DNA of 64,000 nucleotides from Parachlamydia acanthamoebae (GTDB lineage: Bacteria > Chlamydiota > Chlamydiia > Chlamydiales > Parachlamydiaceae): contig NZ_BAWW01000039.1 of the NCBI RefSeq assembly GCF_000875975.1, positions 33,023-97,022 of the forward strand, in the 5' to 3' direction. Shown piece after piece: positions 27,260 through 35,681 of this stretch. Position numbers and translations under genes: made by a program. Numbering within the stretch: the stretch's first letter is position 1; the number at the start of each line of letters is the position of its first letter. Below the pieces are notes generated by a model. It was not told the DNA's origin and ran no database searches. It was given only the letters and a program-made list of their open reading frames with translations.

Positions 27260-28349
27260 GATTCATCCATTCTACAGCTTTTCTTATGGTTTCATCTTCC
27301 ACGGAAATGCAAGCCTCTTTAAAAGGGCTCCCGATTTCTTGTAACATCACAAAACGGGGTTTCCCGTTTAACGATTTTTTATCTAAAATCATCGCATCAT
27401 ATAGTGTTTCAGCAGAAAAAGGGATTGGGAGTTGCAAAGGAAGCGCATATTGTTTCAAAATTTGCCAAATTTTGTCAAAAGACGCTTGCTTAAGATACCC
27501 ATTGAGGACAGCCAAATAGCTTTCTACAAGTATTCCTATAGCAACAGCCTCCCCATGGGATATTTCGTAATGCGTTAAATGCTCTAAAGCATGCCCAATG
27601 GTGTGCCCAAAATTGAGCAAATGCCTTTTCCCATTTTCTTTTTCATCTTGCTCCACAATACTTTTCTTGATTAAACAACTATCGTAGATAGCTTTTCGCA
27701 ATAACGAGGGCTCTAAGGCTAATATTTGATCCGAATGGTTTTCTAAAAAATTAAAATAAGAGGCGTCTGCAATAGCTCCATGCTTAATCATCTCCACAAT
27801 CCCATTTCTTATCTCATTTGAGGGCAATGTGCTCAATGTCGATAAGTCCATCAATACAAGCTTAGGTTGGTAAATACATCCAAGTAAATTTTTCCCTTGA
27901 GGAACATTAATACCCGTTTTCCCCCCAATGCTGGCATCTACCATTCCTAATAGAGTGGTTGGCAACATGACCAGAGGAACACCTCGGCAGTATGTAGCCG
28001 CAATATAGCCAGCTAAATCTGTCACAACACCTCCACCTAATGCTAAGATACAAGTATCACGACCTAAGTTTTTTTCTAGGAGTTGATTTTCTATATATTC
28101 TTTGGTTACCCGCGTTTTATTTTCTTCTCCATGAGGAAATGTAAACAAATGGACTTCTAAACCCTGATTTAAAAGCGCTTTTTTAATATTTTCTCCATAT
28201 AAAGCACCTGTCATATCATCTGCGATAATTGCAAATGTATAACCAAATGGGTTCAAAAAATGAAGTAAATGGCCTAAAATATGGTTGTGAATTTCAATTT
28301 TATATTGAATGACTGTACCAGGAATAGAGCAAGTTAATGGCGAGCTCAT
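27240..28349 (-). CDS. aroB: 3-dehydroquinate synthase
   Basis: 369 residues. NAD-binding and active-site blocks are visible: ILALGGGVVTDLAGYIAATYCRGV, the DASIGGKTGIN motif, KHGAIADAS, and the metal ligands in LNFGHTIGHALEH and ISHGEAVAIGI. It converts DAHP to 3-dehydroquinate. It is the fourth gene of the aroA-aroK-aroC-aroB-aroDE transcript, with overlaps at both ends, and keeps the gene order known in Chlamydia. Confidence 0.97.
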   Translation of the reverse strand: MSSPLTCSIPGTVIQYKIEIHNHILGHLLHFLNPFGYTFAIIADDMTGALYGENIKKALLNQGLEVHLFTFPHGEENKTRVTKEYIENQLLEKNLGRDTCILALGGGVVTDLAGYIAATYCRGVPLVMLPTTLLGMVDASIGGKTGINVPQGKNLLGCIYQPKLVLMDLSTLSTLPSNEIRNGIVEMIKHGAIADASYFNFLENHSDQILALEPSLLRKAIYDSCLIKKSIVEQDEKENGKRHLLNFGHTIGHALEHLTHYEISHGEAVAIGILVESYLAVLNGYLKQASFDKIWQILKQYALPLQLPIPFSAETLYDAMILDKKSLNGKPRFVMLQEIGSPFKEACISVEDETIRKAVEWMNHDLCRH

Positions 28350-29437
28350 AATTTAACACACCGATTTAAAAGCATGGCATCCGCAAGGACAATAGCAAGC
28401 ATGGCCTCTACTACAGGGACAGCGCGAATGGCGACACAAGGATCATGGCGAGACCCCTCAGGCAACTGAAATGCAGCCATCTCTCCTTGCATTGTGACAG
28501 TTTTTTGAGGCTGCATAATGCTTGATGTCGGTTTGAAGGCGACCCTTCCGACTATGGGCATTCCATTTGAAATTCCTCCTAAAATGCCGCCTGCATGGTT
28601 TGTTTCCGTTTGAATTTCCCCCGAGATGTTTTCAAAACGATCGTTGTGCACAGATCCAGGCATCGATACAGATTGAAATCCTTCTCCTATTTCAAAACCT
28701 TTGGAAGCCGGTATACTCATCATAGCATAGGCTAAATGTGCCTCTAATTTTTGATAAATGGGATCTCCTAATCCAACAGGAATTGACAAAGCAGCAAATT
28801 CAACCACTCCACCAAGAGAGTCTTTTTCATTAATCGCTTTTTCGATTAAATCAATCATCGCAGGAACACTGTTTAGGTCCGGACAAAAAAGGGGACTTTG
28901 CTCCATGAGGTTTCGCATCTCTTCAATTTGACGCACGTCAACATTTGCCTGTATGAGGCCAATTTGCTTGATATAGGCAATTATTTGAATTCCTTGTATT
29001 TGCAAAAGTTTTTTGGCTATAGCTCCTGCAGCCACGCGACAAGCAGTTTCTCGTGCAGAAGCCCTGCCGCCGCCTCTATAATCAAAAATTCCATATTTTT
29101 CTAAATAAGTATAATTTGCATGCCCGGGTCTAAGCAAATCTTTAATGGACTCATATTTGCTCGAATCGGCATCATGATTCGAAATGAGAATGCTAATGGG
29201 AGCACCTGTTGTCTTGCCTTCAAATATGCCTGAAAGAATCTGAGCTTTATCATTTTCAACACGAGGAGATGTATAGAGGTTGCGACCTGGAGCACGTAAA
29301 GCCAAAGCAGTCTGAATGTCACTTTCATGTATATCTAAGCCAGCAGGACATCCATCAACCACCACGCCAATTGCTTTGCCGTGGGATTCTCCCCATGTTG
29401 TCATTCTAAAGATATTTCCAAAGGTGTTACTGGCCAT
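28346..29437 (-). CDS. aroC: Chorismate synthase
   Basis: 363 residues starting with the diagnostic GNIFRMTTWGESHGKAIGVVVDGCPAG, followed by RAPGRN and the FMN-site block DYRGGGRASARETACRVAAGAIA, and near the end GSRHDPCVAIRAVPVVEAM. It converts EPSP to chorismate using reduced FMN. It overlaps aroK by 11 bases upstream and aroB by 4 bases downstream. Confidence 0.98.
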   Translation of the reverse strand: MASNTFGNIFRMTTWGESHGKAIGVVVDGCPAGLDIHESDIQTALALRAPGRNLYTSPRVENDKAQILSGIFEGKTTGAPISILISNHDADSSKYESIKDLLRPGHANYTYLEKYGIFDYRGGGRASARETACRVAAGAIAKKLLQIQGIQIIAYIKQIGLIQANVDVRQIEEMRNLMEQSPLFCPDLNSVPAMIDLIEKAINEKDSLGGVVEFAALSIPVGLGDPIYQKLEAHLAYAMMSIPASKGFEIGEGFQSVSMPGSVHNDRFENISGEIQTETNHAGGILGGISNGMPIVGRVAFKPTSSIMQPQKTVTMQGEMAAFQLPEGSRHDPCVAIRAVPVVEAMLAIVLADAMLLNRCVKL

Positions 29438-29960
29438 GCTTGATCTCCTCGTGATTTAAAATGGCAGCTGTAATTTCTTCTACCGTCAGGCAATGCGCTT
29501 CTATTGTGACATGAGAGGAAGCTGCATACAGAGGAAGTCGTTTTTCGGCGATTGCATAAAATGCCTGCTCAGGATACGATTTCTCCAAAAAAGCAGGAAT
29601 CCCTTTTACAGCGGTTCTCTTCCAAGCCTCTTCTGGTGATAGCATGAGATAAAATAGAATGCCATTGTCTTGCAAAATTTGAACATTCTTTTGCACATGA
29701 AAGGTTCCGCCACCCGTTGCGATCACGCTTTGATGCGTATTTTCTAATGTTAACACCTGTTCATTCTCTAATTCCCTAAAAAAAGATTCCCCTTCTTTTC
29801 GGTAAATTTGTCGACAGGACAGCTTTTCCCCAAATTCCTTTTCATAAGCACATTCGATCATTTCATCTGTATCAATGAACGTCCAATTTAATTGGATTGA
29901 CAATCTCTTCCCCACCGTTGTTTTTCCGCTCATAGGCAAGCCGCATAAAACAATGTTCAT
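29427..29960 (-). CDS. aroK: Shikimate kinase
   Basis: About 177 residues. The Walker A motif is LCGLPMSGKTTVGKRL, the shikimate-binding Asp is in FIDTDEMIE, and the GGG motif is VIATGGGTFH; the lid Arg lies in WKRTAVKGIP. The LPMSGKT form, with Met before Ser, is common in chlamydial AroL. I choose the ATG at 29960, which follows AGGAG and overlaps the aroA stop as ATGA; the GTG two codons upstream would sit inside that ribosome site. Confidence 0.94.
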   Translation of the reverse strand: MNIVLCGLPMSGKTTVGKRLSIQLNWTFIDTDEMIECAYEKEFGEKLSCRQIYRKEGESFFRELENEQVLTLENTHQSVIATGGGTFHVQKNVQILQDNGILFYLMLSPEEAWKRTAVKGIPAFLEKSYPEQAFYAIAEKRLPLYAASSHVTIEAHCLTVEEITAAILNHEEIKHGQ

Positions 29961-31243
29961 GTGCACTCCTGAATATTGGCACCTAAACGATTAAAGTCGC
30001 GTACAAAAGTGGGAAATGTTTTAGAAACACACTCTGTTGAAGTCAAAAGTGTCTCACCTCGAGCTCCCAAGGCTGCAACGGTAAGAGACATCACCATACG
30101 GTGATCTTGGTAAGAATGCAATTGTGCACCATTTAAAATAGATTTTCTCACAATTAAGCCATCTTCCAATTCAGAAACATCAGCACCCATTTTTCGCAAT
30201 TCTGTCGCAATGCTTGTAATACGGTTACATTCTTTCCGCCTTGCTATAGCTGCATTACGGATGTGTGTTTCACCATCTGCAAAACAAGCCAAGACACTTA
30301 ATATCGTGATGGAATCAATAAAATTGTTAATGTCGACAGAAATCCCTGAAAGTTTTCCCCCTCTCTTGACGAGCAAGATGTTTTGGGTTTCATCAAAGTG
30401 AAGCTTGGCTCCCATTCTTTGAAAAACAGAGAGCAGTTCTTTGTCGCCCTGCACATCATGCATGTCGATATTTCTTACAACAAGCTCGGAGTCTGTCACT
30501 AAGGCTGCAGCAATAGGAAAGGCCGCGGAACTGAAATCTCCAGGAACAGTATAATCAAAGCCTTCATAGCACGCGTTGCCAAACAAACGATAATGGGTAA
30601 AGTTGTGGTTTTCGTAAGGGATCCCAAGTCGATCTAACCAATTAAGCGTAAGGTTAATCCAAGGTGTTTCTCCGGGATTTTTGACAACTATTTCAATGGA
30701 ACCCTCAGCAAAGGCTGCGGCAATTAACAAAGCAGAAACCGGTTGAGAATCTTCACCATTTATAACTGTTTTGCCTGATTTAATGGGTCCCTGGATAATC
30801 ACAGGAGCAAAACCATCTCCTCGCATGGATGACTGTGAAACACCTAATTGCGAAAGGCCTTCCAAAAGAGGTTGCATAGGCCTTTGATGTCGAATGGAGT
30901 GATCTCCCGTTATCACAATGGGGAGGGATCCCAAAGCTCCAATGGCTGTGCAAAAACGTAAGACAATGCCCGAATTACCGGCATCAATCACATTCTCTGC
31001 GTATGCAATTTTTCCGCCCGTTCCCCTTATTTCAATACATGTGGGAAAAACCTCAATTTTTGCCCCTAAATGCCGACAAGCTTCTATCATTGCGTATGTA
31101 TCGGGAGAGGCCAGATAGTGGTGAACGACACTTTTTCCTTTAGCTAAGGTCGCAAAAAGAATGGCACGCAAGGTATGTGACTTGGATGGTGGTATTCCTA
31201 TCTCTCCTGTTAACGTCGCTGGTTTAATGAGATATTTTCCCAT
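29957..31243 (-). CDS. aroA: 3-phosphoshikimate 1-carboxyvinyltransferase (EPSP synthase)
   Basis: About 428 residues. It starts MGKYLIKPATLTGEIGIPPSKSHTLRAI (PEP/shikimate site with the KS pair), followed by DAGNSGIVLRF (NSG motif), RHQRPMQPLLEGL (RPM), the S3P site DSQPVSALL, DFSSAAFPIAAAL and, near the end, QDHRMVMSL. The start at 31243 follows GGAG by about 8 bases; the longer frame upstream lacks one. First gene of the shikimate operon. It transfers enolpyruvate from PEP to shikimate-3-phosphate. Confidence 0.97.
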   Translation of the reverse strand: MGKYLIKPATLTGEIGIPPSKSHTLRAILFATLAKGKSVVHHYLASPDTYAMIEACRHLGAKIEVFPTCIEIRGTGGKIAYAENVIDAGNSGIVLRFCTAIGALGSLPIVITGDHSIRHQRPMQPLLEGLSQLGVSQSSMRGDGFAPVIIQGPIKSGKTVINGEDSQPVSALLIAAAFAEGSIEIVVKNPGETPWINLTLNWLDRLGIPYENHNFTHYRLFGNACYEGFDYTVPGDFSSAAFPIAAALVTDSELVVRNIDMHDVQGDKELLSVFQRMGAKLHFDETQNILLVKRGGKLSGISVDINNFIDSITILSVLACFADGETHIRNAAIARRKECNRITSIATELRKMGADVSELEDGLIVRKSILNGAQLHSYQDHRMVMSLTVAALGARGETLLTSTECVSKTFPTFVRDFNRLGANIQECT

Positions 31244-31379
31244 TTTGTTACTCCATCTAAATCCTTTACATCCATTTTCCTCTGTTAGAGAAATTAAACC
31301 AAGCATCTTTTGAAAATGTGGAGATTTTGATTCTTTTTTGCTAATATAAACGATTTAATCAATGAGACTTTAGGGAAAC

Positions 31380-32051
31380 ATGAAAATTCAAGCTGTGTTT
31401 TGGGATTACGACAATACTATTCTAGAAACCGCAGAAGCTCATTGGAATAAGCATCACACAGTCTTAAGACGTCATGGCATTCATCTTCCTGAGAGTTACC
31501 GCCAACGCGTTTATGAGAACAATGGCGTGCAAAATTGGGATTGGATGCATCAAGAGCTTGGCTTACCAATTTCTCAAGAAAATTACCTGTACGAGATAGA
31601 TGCTGAATTTCAACAGGCGATTCAAACTCTTGAAATGCGACCCGGAGTTTCTCAGCTTTTAGCCTTGTTCCAAGATCTGGAAATTCCGCAAGCAATTATT
31701 ACAAATGCGCGGCGTGATTCCGCAGAGCCTGTATTACAACGCAGAGGGATAGCAGCCCTTATGCAATTCATTCTCTTTAAAGAAGATTATGAAGGTCGTA
31801 AACCTGATCCGACTCCCTACCTAGTCGGATTAACAAAAATGGCAAAAGTCCTGGAAGAGCCGATTCATGCTAAGCAATGCGTCGCCATTGAAGACGATCC
31901 AAAAGGTGTAGAGGCGGCACATAAGGCGGGCCTGATAGTCATACATCGTAAACTTCGTGAAGATGATCTTGATAGCCCCTTTGCTGACTATGCCTGCTAC
32001 CAAACAGATCACTTTCTTGAAGTGATGCAAAATATCATGCCACTCAAATAA
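31380..32051 (+). CDS. HAD-superfamily hydrolase (phosphoglycolate phosphatase-like)
   Basis: 223 residues. Motif I is VFWDYDNTILETA (DxDxT), motif II AIITNARRDSAEPV, motif III the Lys of YEGRKPDPTPY, and motif IV CVAIEDDPKGVEAA. The cap between motifs I and II is helical (C1). It belongs to the broad Gph/beta-phosphoglucomutase group; the substrate is not readable. It starts 74 bases from the divergent aroA longer frame and overlaps the thioesterase-like gene tail to tail by 8 bases. Confidence 0.88.
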   Translation: MKIQAVFWDYDNTILETAEAHWNKHHTVLRRHGIHLPESYRQRVYENNGVQNWDWMHQELGLPISQENYLYEIDAEFQQAIQTLEMRPGVSQLLALFQDLEIPQAIITNARRDSAEPVLQRRGIAALMQFILFKEDYEGRKPDPTPYLVGLTKMAKVLEEPIHAKQCVAIEDDPKGVEAAHKAGLIVIHRKLREDDLDSPFADYACYQTDHFLEVMQNIMPLK

Positions 32052-32472
32052 CCGCAAAAGTTGCGTGATAGTCTACGCAAAGCTTCCCTTTCTGGTATAT
32101 TTTAGCAAATAGGCGTATCCTCCCCTTCCCTCTTATTTTCAGGATTTTAATAAAACGATCCCATTCCTCTTTTTTAGGAAATTCACATTCTGCTCTAAAA
32201 TCTTCGCTGACAGGGGCATCGTACGAGACTTCGCTTTTCGTAATGACAATTTGAAAAGGCTCATTATGTAAATGGATATACAGCAAACTCCAACATGCCA
32301 AGGTCGCCACTGCATGCAGGCTGCCCCCAAAAACGGTTTTTTTATGATTAATGTTGTTGGCAAGAGGAGCAAACAAGATGACTTTTTGCGGGGTTGCCAA
32401 CTCCACCTTTATTCCCATGGCCTGAGTAATCGGAATATGCGCGTAAAGATACGCCTCTACTTTTTTTTCCAT
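32044..32472 (-). CDS. Hot-dog-fold thioesterase (YiiD C-terminal-like)
   Basis: 142 residues. The hot-dog motif is VFGGSLHAVATLACWSLLY, preceded by APLANNINHKKT. This combination is the pattern of the putative thioesterase domain at the C terminus of E. coli YiiD (PF09500), here as a stand-alone protein. Members are thought to hydrolyse acyl-CoA or acyl-ACP. No neighbouring gene indicates a pathway. Confidence 0.85.
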   Translation of the reverse strand: MEKKVEAYLYAHIPITQAMGIKVELATPQKVILFAPLANNINHKKTVFGGSLHAVATLACWSLLYIHLHNEPFQIVITKSEVSYDAPVSEDFRAECEFPKKEEWDRFIKILKIRGKGRIRLFAKIYQKGKLCVDYHATFAVI

Positions 32473-32687
32473 GATGAAAATCTCAATTTTTATTCAAATG
32501 ATTCCAGCTTAATGCATCATTTAAAACATCGGTAGTTTTAATTTTTTTAAGCACTTCATCCAAGAAAAAAACATTTGACTTCTTACTTAGAGAACACTCA
32601 TATAAAAGATATATGAATTTATAAAAAGATTTTCTTTTATCTTTAATTAGCAAATAGATAAGTTTTTATTTTGCAAAGGAGACTTGT

Positions 32688-33131
32688 ATGCCAACAAATC
32701 ATTCCACCACATGGGTTGTCGTTGCTGATAAATGCCAAGCAAAAATTTTTCGCCTTGTAAAATTTCCTAAAATAAAAGAAATCGATTATTTAGAACACCC
32801 TGAAAGTGGAGCACGCAATCAGGATTTGATCTCGACAAAACCTGGGCGCAATTTTCAAAGCGGAGGAGTCACTCGACATGCCTACCAACAAGAAACAGAT
32901 CCAAAGCAATTGGAAGCCATGAAATTTGCGACTGAAGTCGCTAAATACTTATCCCTTGCAAAACAAAAAGAAGAATTCAGCCGACTCTATATATTTGCTG
33001 AACCATCTTTTCTAGGTTTACTCCGTCAACACCTCACCCCAGAAATTCAAAAAACGATTGTCTCAGAATCGACAAAATGCCTCACTTCTTGTGACACCGA
33101 ATCTATCGAAAAACACCTTCTTGAGGTTTAA
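32688..33131 (+). CDS. Host-attachment-protein family member (PF10116-like)
   Basis: 147 residues starting with STTWVVVADKCQAKIFRL, followed by a central R-x-F stretch and a basic/His segment (GGVTRHAYQQETDPKQ), then AKYLSLAKQKEEFSRLYIFAEPSFLGLLR. This is the pattern of the family first named for attachment of Agrobacterium to host cells and related to ribosome-associated Rof/eRF1-like folds. AAAGGAG upstream fixes the start. It is the first gene of a same-strand run through the two P-type ATPases and the phosphoribosyltransferase. Such proteins recur in stress islands; the name is historical and the true function uncertain. Confidence 0.8.
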   Translation: MPTNHSTTWVVVADKCQAKIFRLVKFPKIKEIDYLEHPESGARNQDLISTKPGRNFQSGGVTRHAYQQETDPKQLEAMKFATEVAKYLSLAKQKEEFSRLYIFAEPSFLGLLRQHLTPEIQKTIVSESTKCLTSCDTESIEKHLLEV

Positions 33132-33152
33132 AAAGATTTTCATGTTAGATGT

Positions 33153-35681
33153 ATGTTAGATACCTCCCAATCATTTTGGTCTCTTTCAATCCAAGAAATT
33201 TTAAAAGGGATTGAAACAAATCTAGAGAATGGGTTGTCTGATGCTGAAGCAAAAAAACGCTTGAGAATCTATGGTGACAACGTTCTTAAAGTCAAAAAAA
33301 GTAAAGGCACATTACAACTGCTGTTTGCACAGTTTAATACACCTTTAATTTACATGCTTCTTTTTGCAGCCGGTCTATCTTTGCTGCTTTATGACAGAAC
33401 GGATGCCTTAATTATTTTTGGCATCATCGCGATAAGTACCTTATTAAGCTTTTACCAAGAAAGAAGTGCTGTAAAAGCAATGGAACAGTTGCTGAAGATC
33501 GTCCAGATTAAAGCCGCTGTTATCAGAAGTGCACAAAAAAAAGAAATTCCCATCGAAGAAGTCGTTCCCGGAGATATTGTAGAACTGCATGCAGGCGACA
33601 TCATTCCTGCTGACAGCTATGTGCTTGAAGCTAAAGATTTGTATGTAGATGAAGCCACATTAACAGGGGAAACGTTTTATGCAGAAAAATTTGCAAAAGT
33701 CACTCCGCAAAGTGCACCCATTTCTAAACGAACCAACATTCTTTTTATGGGAACCCATGTGATCAGTGGAACAGCTAAAGTGGCTGTCATCGTAACAGGA
33801 AAAAATACGGAATTTGGCAAAATTTCTGAACGACTTTCCTTAATCCCTCCTGAAACAGAATTTGAACATGGAGTGCGTCGTTTTGGTTACTTTTTAATGG
33901 AAGTAACATTTGTCCTTTTAATCATTATCTTTGCATTTAATGTATACCTAGCAAGACCTTTAGTCGAATCCTTGTTATTTGCTTTGTCTCTCTCAGTTGG
34001 ACTAACGCCCCAATTATTGCCCGCAATTATTACAATCAATCTGGCTCATGGGGCAATTCGAATGGCTAAAAGCAATGTCATTGTCAAAAAACTTGTGTCG
34101 ATTGAAAATTTTGGAAGTATGGACATTCTATGTGCCGATAAAACGGGAACTCTGACGACGGGAGAAGTCAAACTCAATAAAGCTTGTGATTTCAAAGGCG
34201 TAGAAAATTCCAAAGTTGCTTTGTATGCTTACCTAAATGCTTTCTTTCAAACTGGATATACAAACCCCATTGACCAGGCTCTTATGCATGGCACTTCACA
34301 AGATATTCATGCGTGGAAAAAGTTAGATGAAGTTCCTTACGATTTTATTCGAAAGCGTATCAGTATTTTGGCCGAAAATGAAAACTCACGCTTCATCGTC
34401 ACAAAAGGGGCTTTCCAACAAATTCTCAGTATTTGCACACATGTTGAAACATCACCCGATGCGATTGAGGAGATACGTGCATGGACTAATGATTTGAAGA
34501 AGCAATACATCACATACAGCAAAAGTGGATTTCGTGTCTTAGGGCTGGCATATCGTAAGGAAAACGATATTTCAATTTTAACAGCTGAATGTGAGTCTCA
34601 AATGATCTTCTTAGGCTTTTTATTATTTTGGGATCCAATCAAAGAAGATATTGCAACATCTGTCGATAATTTGAAGAAACTTGGTATTTCATTAAAAATC
34701 ATTACAGGGGACAACCGACTTGTCGCATTACATGTCGCAAAGCTTCTAAATATCCCTGAAGAAAAAGTTTTAACAGGACCACAACTGCATCAAATGAGCG
34801 ATCAGGCCTTATTAAACCAAGTGAATCGAAAATCCATTTTTGCCGAAATCGAACCCAACCAAAAAGAACGTATCATACTCGCTTTAAGAAAAACAGGGCA
34901 CGTCGTGGGATTCTTAGGGGATGGAATCAATGATGTGACCGCCCTTCACGCTGCGGATGTCAGCATTTCTGTTGATAGTGCTGCTGATGCGGCCAAAGAA
35001 GTCGCAGATATTGTTCTGATGGAAAAAAATTTGTCGGTCCTTGAGGAAGGTGTAAAAGCGGGAAGAATGACATTTTCTAATACACTTAAATACGTATTCA
35101 TGGCAAGTAGTGCAAACTTCGGCAATATGTTCAGCATGGCGGGAGCCTCTCTTTTCCTTAGCTTTCTTCCTTTATTACCCAAGCAAGTCCTCCTCACAAA
35201 TTTGATGACAGATTTTCCCGAAATCACGATAGCTTCCGATAATGTAGATAAAGAAATGATCGAAAAACCGTTGCGCTGGAATATTGGGTTTATTCGCAAA
35301 TTTATGATCATATTTGGACTTATTAGTTCTATTTTTGATTATGCAACTTTTGGCGTTCTTCTATGGCTTAAAGCCTCTGTAGAAGAATTTAGAACGGCTT
35401 GGTTTATTGAATCGGTCGTTTCGGCCACATTAGTCGTTCTTGTCATTCGAACGTTTAAACCATTTTTTGCAAGCCTTCCAGGTAAATATTTGTTAATCGC
35501 AGTGACGTCAGTCGCCATTATGACTCTTTTCCTTCCCATAATGCCTTTTGCCAATTATTTGGGTTTCACCGAACTCTCCATGAAATTCTATCTTTTTATA
35601 ACTCTAATTGTGGCTCTCTATATCGCAACTGTTGAATTCGCAAAAAAAAAATTTCTACGAAAAGGCTTAAATAATCTATGA
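33153..35681 (+). CDS. P-type ATPase, Mg2+-transporter/PMA-like (type III)
   Basis: 842 residues. The order is cation ATPase N-terminal domain, actuator with DEATLTGE, phosphorylation site CADKTGTLTTGE, the hinge LGDGINDVTALHAADVSISV, and about ten membrane helices. The C-terminal helices (DYATFGVLLWLKAS...TAWFIESVVSATLVVLVIRT) resemble the magnesium-translocating MgtA/MgtB subgroup more than calcium pumps. It would drive Mg2+ or another cation across the inner membrane. It overlaps the next ATPase gene as ATGA, so the two pumps are translationally coupled. Confidence 0.87.
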   Translation: MLDTSQSFWSLSIQEILKGIETNLENGLSDAEAKKRLRIYGDNVLKVKKSKGTLQLLFAQFNTPLIYMLLFAAGLSLLLYDRTDALIIFGIIAISTLLSFYQERSAVKAMEQLLKIVQIKAAVIRSAQKKEIPIEEVVPGDIVELHAGDIIPADSYVLEAKDLYVDEATLTGETFYAEKFAKVTPQSAPISKRTNILFMGTHVISGTAKVAVIVTGKNTEFGKISERLSLIPPETEFEHGVRRFGYFLMEVTFVLLIIIFAFNVYLARPLVESLLFALSLSVGLTPQLLPAIITINLAHGAIRMAKSNVIVKKLVSIENFGSMDILCADKTGTLTTGEVKLNKACDFKGVENSKVALYAYLNAFFQTGYTNPIDQALMHGTSQDIHAWKKLDEVPYDFIRKRISILAENENSRFIVTKGAFQQILSICTHVETSPDAIEEIRAWTNDLKKQYITYSKSGFRVLGLAYRKENDISILTAECESQMIFLGFLLFWDPIKEDIATSVDNLKKLGISLKIITGDNRLVALHVAKLLNIPEEKVLTGPQLHQMSDQALLNQVNRKSIFAEIEPNQKERIILALRKTGHVVGFLGDGINDVTALHAADVSISVDSAADAAKEVADIVLMEKNLSVLEEGVKAGRMTFSNTLKYVFMASSANFGNMFSMAGASLFLSFLPLLPKQVLLTNLMTDFPEITIASDNVDKEMIEKPLRWNIGFIRKFMIIFGLISSIFDYATFGVLLWLKASVEEFRTAWFIESVVSATLVVLVIRTFKPFFASLPGKYLLIAVTSVAIMTLFLPIMPFANYLGFTELSMKFYLFITLIVALYIATVEFAKKKFLRKGLNNL